The notes: generated by a model from the sequence alone, not told the origin. Counted from the first letter of the stretch, positions 30,111 through 39,610 are shown. The stretch: DNA of 44,808 bases from Opitutaceae bacterium (GCA_003151495.1 PLXR01000143.1:2769-47576), one strand, 5' to 3'. Made by a program: numbers and translations.

Positions 30111-31412
30111 ATGACCGCGAACCCCACGTCCCCTAGGTATGCGGTGCTCGTTGCCGCGCTTCTCTCCGTGATCGCCCTCGCCCCGGCCTCGCGGGCCGCG
30201 GACGCCGCGTCACCAGCCGAGCCCGAGGGCCGCTTCCAGATACCCGCCACCGACGCCGGGCTGCCGGGAGCCGGGCCGGTCAGGCGCGAGGACTGGTTCA
30301 GGCGGCTTTGGGCCGAGCGCCGCTCCGAGTGGTCGGCAAGGGTGCAGCAGGACCAGGGGTCCCTCGTATTCCTCGGCGACTCGATCACCCAGGGCTGGGG
30401 CGACGTCGGCAGCAGCTTCCCGGGGATCAAGGTGGCGAACAGGGGCATCAGCGGGGACACGACACGGGGAGTGCTGACCCGCCTGAGGGAGGACGTGATC
30501 GCGCTCAACCCCGCAGGCGTCGTGCTCCTCATCGGCACGAACGACATCGAGCTGCACGTGGAGCCCGAGGCGATCGCCGACAACATGAGGCTCATCATCG
30601 CGGCTCTCCGGGCACACGCCCCGGCGATGCCGGTCATACTCTGCGAGGTGTTCCCGAGCTCGGAGTCGAAGTCCAGGCCTTCGGAGAAGATCCGCAGGCT
30701 CAACGAACTCTACCTGAAGGCAGTCGAGGACGAGCCTCAGGTCACGGCCCTCGACACCTGGTCCCTGTTCGCGAACGTCCACCGGGACGCGAAAGAGGAG
30801 GAAATGCCCGACCTGCTCCACCCGGACATCGTGGGCTACGCCAAGTGGTCCTCGGCCCTCAGGCCGGTGCTCGAGACCGCGGGGCTCGTCCCGGCATGGC
30901 CGGACGACTTCGTCCCGGAGAGGGGCTTCACGAGCCTCTTTGACGGCCGGAGCCTTCACGGATGGCACTACGAGGGTGCGCCCGACCTTGGGAAGGGGGC
31001 GGCGACGGGCGACGGCCGCTACGCTGCGAGGAACGGAAGGCTGGTCGTGACGGTCTCGAAGAGGGGACGGGACTACAGGAAGCTCTGGACCACCCGCCTC
31101 TTTCCCCGCGACTTCGTCCTCCGTCTCGAGTTCCGCGCAAGCCCCAACGCCGACAGCGGGATCTTCGTGAGAGAGCCGCAGCTGCAGTGCCGGGACTTCC
31201 TGATCGCGGGGCCCTTCGCAACGCTCGCCCGGTACCGCCCCCTCGACTGGAACGAGATCGAGGTGACCGTTCGCGGGGGGCTCGCCCACGGAACCTGCAA
31301 CGGCGAGGTCATAATGGACGCGATGCCGGTTCCCGCCACCGGCCCGATCGGGCTCGAGAGCGACCACGGCCAGATGGAGTACCGGCGCATCAGGTTTCAG
31401 GAGTTGCCCTGA
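30111..31412 (+). CDS. Secreted SGNH hydrolase fused to a DUF1080 domain
   Basis: The 433-residue protein has a signal peptide (about 1-30) and an SGNH/GDSL esterase domain (about 50-260) with the nucleophile in FLGDSITQGWG, the oxyanion residues in NRGISGD and GTND, and the Asp-His pair in DLLHPDIVGY. A DUF1080 (LamG-like) domain fills about 270-433: FTSLFDGRSLHGWH, ADSGIFVRE and DWNEIEVTV. DUF1080 includes 3-keto-glycoside hydrolases. The fusion suggests joint attack on an acylated glycan. A Gfo/Idh/MocA oxidoreductase, the enzyme type that makes 3-keto sugars, follows 63 bases on. ATG 30111 was chosen over a TTG at 30099. Confidence 0.85.
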   Translation: MTANPTSPRYAVLVAALLSVIALAPASRAADAASPAEPEGRFQIPATDAGLPGAGPVRREDWFRRLWAERRSEWSARVQQDQGSLVFLGDSITQGWGDVGSSFPGIKVANRGISGDTTRGVLTRLREDVIALNPAGVVLLIGTNDIELHVEPEAIADNMRLIIAALRAHAPAMPVILCEVFPSSESKSRPSEKIRRLNELYLKAVEDEPQVTALDTWSLFANVHRDAKEEEMPDLLHPDIVGYAKWSSALRPVLETAGLVPAWPDDFVPERGFTSLFDGRSLHGWHYEGAPDLGKGAATGDGRYAARNGRLVVTVSKRGRDYRKLWTTRLFPRDFVLRLEFRASPNADSGIFVREPQLQCRDFLIAGPFATLARYRPLDWNEIEVTVRGGLAHGTCNGEVIMDAMPVPATGPIGLESDHGQMEYRRIRFQELP

Positions 31413-31475
31413 GCTCCCCGCCCGGTTCCCCTTGGGCATTGCCCGCGAGACGGCCCGCAACGGAACCAAGACACC

Positions 31476-32525
31476 ATGCCCGCAACAGGACACTTCAAGG
31501 GACGCAAGGCCGTCCGCTGGGGCATCCTGGGTTGCGGTGACGTGACGGAGAGGAAGAGCGGGCCGGGTTTCAGCAAGGCCGCGCGCTCGGAGCTCGTGGC
31601 CGTCATGCGACGCAACGGGACTCTCGCCGCGGACTATGCCCGGCGCCACGGGGTGGCCCGCTCCTATGACAGCGCCGCGGCCCTGATCGCGGACCCCGAG
31701 GTCGACGCAATCTACATCGCAACACCCCCGGACTCGCACTGCGAATACGCCCTTGCCGCGGCCGCGGCGGGAAAGCCGGCGCTAGTGGAGAAGCCGATGG
31801 CCCGAAATGCCGCCGAGTGCGACCGCATGGTCGAGGCGTTCGACCGCGCGGACCTCCCCCTCTTTGTCGCCTACTATTACCGGCGCCTGCCCTGCTTCGT
31901 GCGGGTCGGGGAGATGCTCGCGGGCGGCGAGCTGGGGCGGGTGACGGGGGTGACCTACAGGATGGCGGAGCCCCACCACCGAAGGGGCGCGCCCTGGCGG
32001 GTCAGCGCCGCGATCGCAGGGGCGGGGCATTTCCTCGACGTGGGCTCCCACGCCCTGGACCTCCTCGACCACCTCCTTGGGCCCCTTCAGGAGGTGGAGG
32101 GAAAGGCGGCGAACCTGGCGTCGGACTACGATGTCGAGGACACGGTCGCCCTCACGTTCAGGGCCCCGGGCGGCGCCCTCGGGTCGATGATGTGGAACTT
32201 CGCAAGCGCCGCCCACGACGACCTGATGCAGCTCGTCGGGACCGAGGGCGAACTCTCGTTCCCCATGTACACGGAGCGCCCCCTCGTGCTCAGGACTTCG
32301 GAGGGATCAAGGGAGATCGAACTGCCGTTCCCCGAGCACGTGGCCCAGCCATTCATACAAAGCGTTGTGGATGATCTTCTTGGGGTAGGGAGTTGCCCGG
32401 TAACCGGGCGGGACGCGAGGCGCACCTCGCAGGTCATGGACACGGTGCTCGACGCCTATTATGGGGGTCGCCGCGACGCATTCTGGGAGCGCCCGGGAAC
32501 GTGGCCCGGCCGGCGGACCCGGTGA
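31476..32525 (+). CDS. Gfo/Idh/MocA family oxidoreductase
   Basis: The 349-residue protein has the Rossmann motif WGILGCGDVTERKSG near residue 15, the family EKP motif in ALVEKPMARNAAE and a C-terminal substrate domain with GAGHFLDVGSHALDLLDH holding the conserved D-x-G-x-H-x-x-D. It would oxidise or reduce a sugar or glycoside with NAD(P). It follows the SGNH-DUF1080 gene on the same strand and may supply or consume the 3-keto sugar that enzyme handles. It lacks a signal peptide, so it acts in the cytoplasm. The exact sugar cannot be read from the sequence. Confidence 0.88.
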   Translation: MPATGHFKGRKAVRWGILGCGDVTERKSGPGFSKAARSELVAVMRRNGTLAADYARRHGVARSYDSAAALIADPEVDAIYIATPPDSHCEYALAAAAAGKPALVEKPMARNAAECDRMVEAFDRADLPLFVAYYYRRLPCFVRVGEMLAGGELGRVTGVTYRMAEPHHRRGAPWRVSAAIAGAGHFLDVGSHALDLLDHLLGPLQEVEGKAANLASDYDVEDTVALTFRAPGGALGSMMWNFASAAHDDLMQLVGTEGELSFPMYTERPLVLRTSEGSREIELPFPEHVAQPFIQSVVDDLLGVGSCPVTGRDARRTSQVMDTVLDAYYGGRRDAFWERPGTWPGRRTR

Positions 32526-32635
32526 TCGGCCGCTGGCCGGTCGCTTGGGACCGCTGGGCCAATTTCGGCTAGGCTAGGGGCGGGTTTGCGATCACGATCG
32601 TCCCCAATCATATAAAGCCCAAACCCACTCCAAGA

Positions 32636-34705
32636 TTGAAAACGCGCATTCCACTCATATTCGCCGCCTGCCTCGGACTCGGATCGCTCGCCCACGCCGA
32701 CGAGGGCATGTGGCTCTTCTCCGCCCCCCCCCGAGACCAGATAAGGGCAAAGTACGGCTTCGAGGTCACAGACCCCTGGCTCGAGCACATCATGAAGTCC
32801 TCCGTCCGCTTCAACAGCGGCGGCTCGGGCTCCTTCGTGAGCGGCGACGGCCTCGTCATCACGAACCACCATGTCGGCCTCGACGCCCTCCAGAAGTTCA
32901 GCTCGAAGGAGAGCAACTATGTCCACGACGGGTTTTACGCGAAATCCGCCGGCGACGAGATCAAGTGCGTGGACCTTGAGCTCAACGTCCTGCAGTCGAT
33001 CGAGGACGTCACAGCCCGCGTCAACGCCGCTGTTCCGCCGACCGCGGCAGGGGAGGAGGCCATGCTCGCCCGCCGCAAGGTCACCGCGGCAATCGAGAAG
33101 GAGTCTCGCGATAAGACGGGGCTGCGCAGCGACGTCGTGACCCTCTGGCAGGGCGGCGCATACCACCTCTACCGCTACAAGCGGTACACTGACATCAGGC
33201 TCGTCTTCGCGCCGGAGCAGCAGGCGGCGTTCTTCGGCGGGGATCCCGACAACTTCGAGTACCCCCGCTACGACCTCGATATCTGCGTCTTCCGGGTCTA
33301 CGAGAACAACGCCCCGATCAAGCCGGATCACTTCTTGAAATGGTCGGAAAAGGGCGCCCAGGACGGAGAGCTGGTCTTCGTCTCGGGCCACCCTGGCAAC
33401 ACGAGCCGGTTGCTGACCGTGCCCGAGCTCGAGTACCTCCGCGACGTCAGGGTCCCCGACGTCCAGCAGCTGCTCAAGCGCCGCGAGGTGCTGCTCATCA
33501 ACTGGGGCGCGCGAAGCGAGGAGAACGCCCGCCGCTCGACCGACGACCTCTTCAGCTACAAGAATTCACGCAAGGTCTACGATGGCGAGCTGGCCGACCT
33601 GCAGAATCCGGTGTTCATGTCCGGGAAGGCGGACGCGGAGAATGCGTTCAAGAAGCTCCTGGCCGACCGCCCCGAGGGCAAGGAGGCGTTGGCGGCGTTC
33701 GACCGGATCGGGGACTCCCAGAAGACCCTGGCGTCCATCGCCGTCAAAGGGCGCATGCTCGAGAGCGGATGGGCGTTTGATTCCGCCCTGTTCGGGATCG
33801 CCCGGGAACTCCTGCGCGCGGGCGACGAGCGGCCGAAGCCCAACGGGGAGCGCCTCAAGGAGTTCTCGGATGCACGCCGGGAGTCCTTCGAGCAACAGCT
33901 CTTCTCCGACAAGCCCATCTTCAACGACCTTGAGATCCTGACGCTCAGCGACTCGCTCACGTTCATGGTCGAGAGGCTCGGCTACGGCGATCCCATCGTG
34001 CAGAAGGTCCTCGCCGGGAAATCCCCGCGCAACCGCGCATCGGAGCTCGTCCTGGGCACCAAGGTCCACGACCTGGCGCTCCGCAGGAAGCTCTACGACG
34101 GGGGTGCGGCGGCGATCGCCGCCGCACAGGACCCGATGATCGAGCTCGCCCGCTCGATCGACGGGGATGCACGGGGACTCCGGAAGATCATCGAGACTCA
34201 GGGGGAGATCAAGCAGCAGGCGCAGGCGACGATCGGCAAGGCGAGATTTGCTGTCCTCGGCGCTAGCACCTATCCCGACGCGACCTTCACTCTCCGGCTC
34301 TCCTACGGCCGCGTGGAGGGCTACGAGGAGAACGGGCAGCATGTTCCGGCCCACACGACCATCGCCGGCCTCTATGAGCGTTCCTCCGAGCATCACGACA
34401 AGGAGCCCTTCGACCTTCCCAAGCGCTGGATCGACCGGAAGGATGCCATTCGGATGGACACGCCGTACAACTTCGTGAGCACCGCCGACATCATCGGGGG
34501 CAACTCGGGAAGCCCCACGGTCAACGCCGCGGGCGAGTTCGTCGGGATCATATTTGACGGGAACATCCAGTCGCTGTCGGAGGATTTCGGCTTCGGCCCC
34601 GACATGCGCGCGCTCAGCGTGCACAGCGCCGGCATCCTCGAGGCGCTGCGAAGCGTGTACGCTGTCCCGGCGCTGGCCGACGAGCTGACGACCGGGCACC
34701 GCTGA
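32636..34705 (+). CDS. S46-family dipeptidyl-peptidase (DPP7-like)
   Basis: The 689-residue periplasmic serine peptidase begins at a TTG (32636), which gives a clean signal peptide (1-21, ending AHA/DEG). The mature protein opens with GMWLF, as S46 enzymes do. The catalytic His lies in VITNHHVGLDA (H78/H79) and the nucleophile S624 in IGGNSGSPTVN. S46 enzymes remove dipeptides from peptide N-termini. DPP7 carries Gly and DPP11 Arg at the S1-site residue near FDGN; here FDGN suggests preference for hydrophobic residues, which is inference. A C9 run lies at 32724-32732. It is followed after 279 bases by the S9-like gene. Confidence 0.88.
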   Translation: MKTRIPLIFAACLGLGSLAHADEGMWLFSAPPRDQIRAKYGFEVTDPWLEHIMKSSVRFNSGGSGSFVSGDGLVITNHHVGLDALQKFSSKESNYVHDGFYAKSAGDEIKCVDLELNVLQSIEDVTARVNAAVPPTAAGEEAMLARRKVTAAIEKESRDKTGLRSDVVTLWQGGAYHLYRYKRYTDIRLVFAPEQQAAFFGGDPDNFEYPRYDLDICVFRVYENNAPIKPDHFLKWSEKGAQDGELVFVSGHPGNTSRLLTVPELEYLRDVRVPDVQQLLKRREVLLINWGARSEENARRSTDDLFSYKNSRKVYDGELADLQNPVFMSGKADAENAFKKLLADRPEGKEALAAFDRIGDSQKTLASIAVKGRMLESGWAFDSALFGIARELLRAGDERPKPNGERLKEFSDARRESFEQQLFSDKPIFNDLEILTLSDSLTFMVERLGYGDPIVQKVLAGKSPRNRASELVLGTKVHDLALRRKLYDGGAAAIAAAQDPMIELARSIDGDARGLRKIIETQGEIKQQAQATIGKARFAVLGASTYPDATFTLRLSYGRVEGYEENGQHVPAHTTIAGLYERSSEHHDKEPFDLPKRWIDRKDAIRMDTPYNFVSTADIIGGNSGSPTVNAAGEFVGIIFDGNIQSLSEDFGFGPDMRALSVHSAGILEALRSVYAVPALADELTTGHR

Positions 34706-34984
34706 CCCGTCACCGGCGCCGCACGTCCGGGATGGAGGTTGGACCACGGGGATCCGACCCCCTCCCGCGCGCGCGTGTCGCCGGAATCCGGCCTGCGGTA
34801 ACACCCTTCATGCCTTGTGTTTGCCGGACCCGGCCGGCCGGCCGCGCCCCGCGGCGCGGCGGGAGACCGTCTTGGTGTGTTGACCCAAAGGTGGATTCAA
34901 TCAATGTTCTGGGGGTTCGCGGATAGTAGACTGCCCCTTTACCCCAACAAACCGATGGACTACCAAGGAAATTCGCCCCTCCGA

Positions 34985-36928
34985 ATGAAACTCAACTTCC
35001 CGTCTTGCGCCGTCCTGTTCTGCGTCGCTGCGTCCGGCCTCGCGGCGAGCGAATTCGCCGACCTGAACCGGATGGAGCCTGTTCCCTCGACCGAGCAGGT
35101 CCCCATCATCGACTTTGTCCGGCCCGCCGTTTTCCAGTCTGTCCAGCTCAACCACACGGGGACCCAGATCGGCGCGCTTGCGCCGGGAGCCGACGACCAC
35201 ACTAGCCTGTTCACCTATGAGCTGGCGACCCAGAGGCTTGACGGCGTGAGCGCGCCCCCTGGCGACAGGGACATATCGTTCTTCTCGTGGCTCGACGCCA
35301 ACCGGCTGACCTACCTCGTCAGCGCGCACAAGAGCGGGGGAGGGTATCTCTGGGCGGTGAGCGAGGCCGGGAGGCTCTCCGTCGGCGTCCCGGTTGAAGT
35401 GCTGACTCCGGGAGGCTCGGTCCAGATCCTCAGCAACACCCCGGAGGACAGGACACAGGACCTGGTCAACCTCAAGGGGCCGGACCTCCGCTATGACCAT
35501 CCCGAGATCGTCAATGTGGTGAACAAAGGATCGCTGGTGACACGCTATCCGGAGCTGAAGACGGACCACGGCTTCAACGTCGGATTCATCCCCGACAACC
35601 TGGGGAAGCTGGCATTCGGGATCACCCAGGAGGACGGGATCTTGACCCTGAGCAAGCTCGTCGGGGAGTCCTGGGTGAGGTGCCCGCAGGACCTCGACCA
35701 GGTCGGCATCGTGGATTCCGGGGACAGCCCGGGTGATATCGTCGCGCTCGGGGAGCGCGACGGCTCCGCCCCGCGTCCGCTTGAATTCATGGACGCCGAA
35801 ACCGGCAAGGCAAAGGAGGTCATCCTCCAGGACAAGGGGTATGATTTCGACGGGTGGCTGTTCCGGGACCCCGCCTCCCACAACATCGTCGGAGCGGTCT
35901 ACAACCGGGCAGCCCCGCACGTGGCCTGGTTCACGGAACCCTACCGCAACCTGCAGGCGGTCGTTGACAAGCTGTTCCCGAATCAGGTCGTGCGGATCCT
36001 CGGGATGGATGATGCCGGGAAGGTCCTTCTCATCAGCAGCGGCTCGGACCGCCAGCCCGTGGTCTACAGCTGGGTAAACCTGGAGACCCACAAGAGCGGA
36101 CTCATCAAGAATTCCGCGCCCTGGATCGACCCGAAGCGCATGCGTCCGATGGGAATCATCAAGTACTCCACCGCGGAGGGTAAGCAGTTCGACGCCTACC
36201 TCACGCTTCCTGCTGGGGCCTCGAAGAAAAACCCGCCGCCGATGATCGTCATGCCGCATTCCGCGGTCTGGAACCGCTGGGTTTGGCAGTTCGATCCCTA
36301 TGTCCAGTACTTTGCGAGCCGCGGCTATGCGGTGCTTCAGCCCAACTACAGGGGTTCGGACGGATACACCTGGATGTACCCCGAGGCCGAGAGTTGGAAC
36401 TTCCGCGCCATGAGTGACGACATAGCCCGGGCAACAAAGAAGGCGGTCGAGATGGGTCTCGTCGATGGGAACCGCGTGGCCATCATTGGCAACGAGTTCG
36501 GGGGCTACCTCGCAGTCGCGGGGGCGGCGTTTGAACCCGGCGTCTATAAGTGCGCACTCTCGTTCTCCGGGCAGTACTACGATTGGGCGAAATACATCAG
36601 CGAGGCCAAGTACCTCCAGTTCACCGACGCCAGCTACTCCCGGTATCTCCACAAGCTCGGGGACCCGAGCAAAAGCTCACAGAAGCTCGACGAGATGTCT
36701 CCGCTTCCCCACGCATCGCAGATCCATTCGGCGCTGTTTCTGGTCTGGGGCGAGTTCGACAGCCCCGAAATGATCAGCCAGTCCAAGGACTTGGCCTCCG
36801 CGGTGCAGAGGAACAATGTGCCTGTGGAGACGATGTCGTTTCTGGATGAGTCCTTCGGGATCCGGCATCTGGCGCACAAGGTCGAGCTCTACCAGCACGT
36901 GGAGGCCTTCCTCTCGAAGAACCTTTAG
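34985..36928 (+). CDS. S9 prolyl-oligopeptidase-family protein without catalytic Ser and His
   Basis: The 647-residue exported protein (signal about 1-24) has an N-terminal beta-propeller (about 45-400) and a C-terminal alpha/beta-hydrolase domain (about 400-647) like S9 peptidases: MIVMPHSAVWNRWVWQFDPY, QPNYRGSDGY, LVDGNRVAIIGNEFGGYLAV. The usual G-x-S-x-G-G elbow reads G-N-E-F-G-G, so E504 replaces the catalytic Ser. The aspartate remains (D592 in WGEFDSPEM), but the His of the GHGF loop reads SFGI, with F624. The frame is intact, so this looks like a conserved pseudo-enzyme rather than a decaying gene. The ATG at 34985 starts the signal peptide. A binding role is likely; the partner is unknown. 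Confidence 0.82.
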   Translation: MKLNFPSCAVLFCVAASGLAASEFADLNRMEPVPSTEQVPIIDFVRPAVFQSVQLNHTGTQIGALAPGADDHTSLFTYELATQRLDGVSAPPGDRDISFFSWLDANRLTYLVSAHKSGGGYLWAVSEAGRLSVGVPVEVLTPGGSVQILSNTPEDRTQDLVNLKGPDLRYDHPEIVNVVNKGSLVTRYPELKTDHGFNVGFIPDNLGKLAFGITQEDGILTLSKLVGESWVRCPQDLDQVGIVDSGDSPGDIVALGERDGSAPRPLEFMDAETGKAKEVILQDKGYDFDGWLFRDPASHNIVGAVYNRAAPHVAWFTEPYRNLQAVVDKLFPNQVVRILGMDDAGKVLLISSGSDRQPVVYSWVNLETHKSGLIKNSAPWIDPKRMRPMGIIKYSTAEGKQFDAYLTLPAGASKKNPPPMIVMPHSAVWNRWVWQFDPYVQYFASRGYAVLQPNYRGSDGYTWMYPEAESWNFRAMSDDIARATKKAVEMGLVDGNRVAIIGNEFGGYLAVAGAAFEPGVYKCALSFSGQYYDWAKYISEAKYLQFTDASYSRYLHKLGDPSKSSQKLDEMSPLPHASQIHSALFLVWGEFDSPEMISQSKDLASAVQRNNVPVETMSFLDESFGIRHLAHKVELYQHVEAFLSKNL

Positions 36929-36996
36929 GCGACTGTCCCGGGCACCCGCGATCGCGGCTCCTCCATGGAAGCAAGGCCCGGGCGATTCGGTTTGCT

Positions 36997-37034
36997 GGGG
37001 CCGTTTGATTGCCTGAAAAATGGGCCCCTTTAAC
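36997..37034 (+). terminator. Weak terminator-like hairpin after the S9-like gene
   Basis: GGGGCC (36997-37002) can pair with GGCCCC (37023-37028) across a 20-base AT-rich loop, followed by TTTAA. It ends just before the next start codon, so it could also act on translation of the methyltransferase gene. The long loop makes this uncertain. Confidence 0.25.
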
Positions 37035-37042
37035 CCATCCCC

Positions 37043-37822
37043 ATGAAATCGCCCTATGTCCACGAGGCCCCGTCACCCCAGCAGACGGCGGACGTCTTCG
37101 CGGGCAAGTGGGCCTCGCGGTTTCCGGGAGAATTTTCCGGACTGAAGGCGGGGGCCAACCTGCTCTTCGAGGACCCGAAGATCCTTTGGGCGGCGCAAAA
37201 GCTCAAGGACCTCGGGGTGCCCATTGCGGGCTCGTCGGTCCTCGAGCTGGGGCCGCTTGAGGGAGGGCACACCTATATGCTGTCCAGGGAAGGCGCCGCC
37301 TCCGTGACGGCCGTGGAGGCGCACCAGGAGGCCTATCTGAAATGCCTGGTGACGAAGGAGCTCCTTGGGATGGAGCGCGTCAATTTCCTGCTGGGGGACG
37401 CGGTAGCCTTCCTCCGCCAGATCGGGCACTCCTACGACATCGGCGTGGCGGCCGGATTCCTTTACCACATGGCCGACCCGGTGGAGCTGATTGAGCTTCT
37501 CTGCCGGCACTCCCGGGCGGTGTATCTCTGGACGGTGTACTGGGACGAGGAATTCAGCCGGAGGAACCCCGCGAAGCCCTCCGGAAGCGGCCCGGCGATC
37601 GTCGGATCAAGGGATGGATTCCAGTACACGCTTCACCGGCATTCCTACGGGAACGGCCTCAACTACGGCACGTTCTGGGGCGGGCCGGAGGACCACTCGC
37701 ATTGGATGGAGAAGGGCGACATCCTGGGCGCGTTCGCCCACTTCGGGTTCAGGAGGCAGGTTTGCGAGTATGAGATGAATCCGAACGGAGCGGCGCTCAG
37801 CATGGTCGCCGTGCGGGATTGA
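37043..37822 (+). CDS. SAM-dependent methyltransferase, class I
   Basis: The 259-residue protein has a Rossmann methyltransferase core with motif I VLELGPLEGGHTYML (about residue 65), the acidic ribose-binding end TAVEAHQEAYL, and a motif IV-like DIGVAAGFLYHMADP. Flanking regions rich in aromatic residues (YLWTVYWDEEF, GTFWGGPEDHSHW) are likely the substrate site. The acceptor is unknown. Such proteins occur in surface-glycan and small-molecule clusters. A second, unrelated methyltransferase begins 23 bases downstream, so the pair is probably co-transcribed. Confidence 0.78.
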   Translation: MKSPYVHEAPSPQQTADVFAGKWASRFPGEFSGLKAGANLLFEDPKILWAAQKLKDLGVPIAGSSVLELGPLEGGHTYMLSREGAASVTAVEAHQEAYLKCLVTKELLGMERVNFLLGDAVAFLRQIGHSYDIGVAAGFLYHMADPVELIELLCRHSRAVYLWTVYWDEEFSRRNPAKPSGSGPAIVGSRDGFQYTLHRHSYGNGLNYGTFWGGPEDHSHWMEKGDILGAFAHFGFRRQVCEYEMNPNGAALSMVAVRD

Positions 37823-37845
37823 CTCCGAAAGAGGCTGCCTGAGTC

Positions 37846-38625
37846 ATGGGGACGCCGATCACACGCCAGGAGAAACACCGGGCGATACGGTCGCTGCTCA
37901 GTGAAGATGCCATCTGGGCGGAGGGGGAGAATTGCTACAACTGCCTCCCCCCGGAACTCCGGGAGAAATACAACACGGCGGACAGCACGGATGCTTCATC
38001 CCACGGCTATGACCCCAATGCCAAGGCGCTGTTGGAACGATGCTCCTCGGGGTGGGTGCTCGACTGCGGCGCCGGGAGCCGTAGCGATTTCCTGGGCAAT
38101 GTCGTCAACTTCGAGATCGTTGCCTATCCGTCGACGGACGTCCTGGGCGTCGCGGAGGAGCTTCCCTTCAAGGACAACTCGTTCGACGGGGTCCTAAGCC
38201 TCGACGTCCTGGAGCACGTGAAGGACCCCTTCAAGGCCGCGAGGGAGATCGCCCGCGTATTGAAACCCGGCGGCCAGCTCTACTGCGTCGTGCCGTTCCT
38301 CCAGCCCTATCACGGATTCCCGCACCACTACTACAACATGACCTATCAGGGCCTGGGCAACCTGTTCGAGGGGCACCTGAAGATCGACCGACATGTCCTG
38401 CTCACCAGCGGGCTGCCCATCTGGAGCCTCACCTGGATTCTCAAGAGGTGGCACGAGGGCCTTCCCGAATCGACCAAGCAGGAGTTCCTCGACATGCGGG
38501 TGGCCGACCTGATCGGGGAGCCCGGCAGCTATCTTGGAATGCCTTTTGTGGCCATGTTGCCCGATGCGCTCAACGCGGAGCTTGCGAGCACCACGGGGAT
38601 CATGGCTTCGAAGGCGTTGGTCTAG
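37846..38625 (+). CDS. SAM-dependent methyltransferase (Methyltransf_11 type)
   Basis: The 259-residue protein shows the type 11 pattern: motif I VLDCGAGSRSDF (about 67-78), the post-I segment VLGVAEELPFKDNSFDGV, then LDVLEHVKDPFKAAREIARV and LKPGGQLYCVVPF. The C-terminal part (HHYYNMTYQGLGNLF) resembles methyltransferases found beside glycosyltransferases. Cys35 and Cys38 in NCYNCL recall a metal-binding pair but have no partners. It follows the other methyltransferase by 23 bases. The substrate is not identifiable. Confidence 0.82.
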   Translation: MGTPITRQEKHRAIRSLLSEDAIWAEGENCYNCLPPELREKYNTADSTDASSHGYDPNAKALLERCSSGWVLDCGAGSRSDFLGNVVNFEIVAYPSTDVLGVAEELPFKDNSFDGVLSLDVLEHVKDPFKAAREIARVLKPGGQLYCVVPFLQPYHGFPHHYYNMTYQGLGNLFEGHLKIDRHVLLTSGLPIWSLTWILKRWHEGLPESTKQEFLDMRVADLIGEPGSYLGMPFVAMLPDALNAELASTTGIMASKALV

Positions 38626-38965
38626 GGTGCGTTCCGACTTGGCGTGTTCACCTGCCCGGGTGTGGCGGGGGGCTATTTCCCCCATCGGGACGACAGCCAC
38701 TGCGTGCGGTTCCTGACGGCATCCTTGCGGCAAGGGGCGCAATCAAGGAGGCATTTTGGGAATCCGAGCGGCCATGCCGCGCCCTGAAAGGGGATCGATG
38801 AAAGGAGGCGGGTTGGCCGATATCGGCGTCCCACTGCCCAATGGGGTCTAGACCCGATGGGCGCCGGAGCCCGTGAGTGGTATGCTGAGGCGCCTAGTCC
38901 GACGCCCGTAAAGTCAAAACGGGTTCCCCACCGGGCGGGCGGGCACGCAGCGCAGCACCAAATCG
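38626..38965. other. Intergenic region with a perfect 12-base palindrome
   Basis: These 340 bases hold no supported gene. A perfect palindrome GGGTCTAGACCC lies at 38844-38855, and a GC-rich hairpin (GGGGGGCTATTTCCCCC) is near 38668-38684, close enough to the methyltransferase end to act as a terminator. The promoter of the receiver-domain gene probably lies in the second half, but I see no clear -35/-10 pair. Confidence 0.3.
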
Positions 38966-39610
38966 ATGGTTACACCCGCAGACATCCTCAATGCCAGGAT
39001 CCTGATCGTCGATGACCTGGAGGCCAACATCGCCCTCCTCGAGCAGATGCTCCTTCAGGCGGGATACCACTTCATCTCGTCCACCTCGGATCCGTACCGG
39101 GTCTGCGCCCTACACGAAAAGAACCGATACGACCTGATTCTCCTCGACCTCCAGATGCCCAACATGGACGGACTCCAGGTGATGGAGGCCCTCAAGGAGG
39201 TCGAGACTGACGGCTATCTCCCCGTTCTTGCGATCACTGCCAACCCTGGCTTCAAGCTGAGTGCGCTGAAGGCCGGGGCGCGGGATTTCGTCAGCAAGCC
39301 GCTCAATCTAGGCGAAGTGCTGGTCCGAATCCACAACATGCTCGAGGTCCGCCTGCTGCACCTCGAGAGCAAGATGATTAACTCCCGCCTGGCGGCCGAG
39401 GGCGACCTTCAGAAGGAGAGAATCAGCGAAGGCAAGCAGATCGAGGAAAAATTGAACCGCGTGCTGGCGAGTATGTCCGAGCACACGGTAAGGCTGGAGG
39501 AGCTCTTGGCGGAACGCACAACGGAGTTGCAGGCCACGAACAAGAAATTGGATGACTCCACGGCCTCGGCGGGGAAAAGCAAGGACAACTACCGGACCCT
39601 CTTTCTGTAG
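38966..39610 (+). CDS. Response-regulator receiver protein, probably truncated before a PAS domain
   Basis: The 214-residue protein has a receiver domain (about 10-130) with the acidic pair in IVDDLEAN, the phospho-acceptor Asp in LILLDLQMPNMDG, the conserved Thr in AITANP and the Lys in FVSKPLN. A long coiled coil follows (about 135-200; HTVRLEELLAERTTELQATN). The last residues, KDNYRTLFL, look like the start of a PAS domain (typically YRTLFE...) cut by a stop. Downstream DNA changes composition and encodes no PAS, kinase, HD or GGDEF domain. It may be the remnant of a larger hybrid regulator whose end was lost when the tRNA-Ser array formed. A 5-base GGCGG/CCGCC hairpin directly follows the stop. 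Confidence 0.8.
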   Translation: MVTPADILNARILIVDDLEANIALLEQMLLQAGYHFISSTSDPYRVCALHEKNRYDLILLDLQMPNMDGLQVMEALKEVETDGYLPVLAITANPGFKLSALKAGARDFVSKPLNLGEVLVRIHNMLEVRLLHLESKMINSRLAAEGDLQKERISEGKQIEEKLNRVLASMSEHTVRLEELLAERTTELQATNKKLDDSTASAGKSKDNYRTLFL

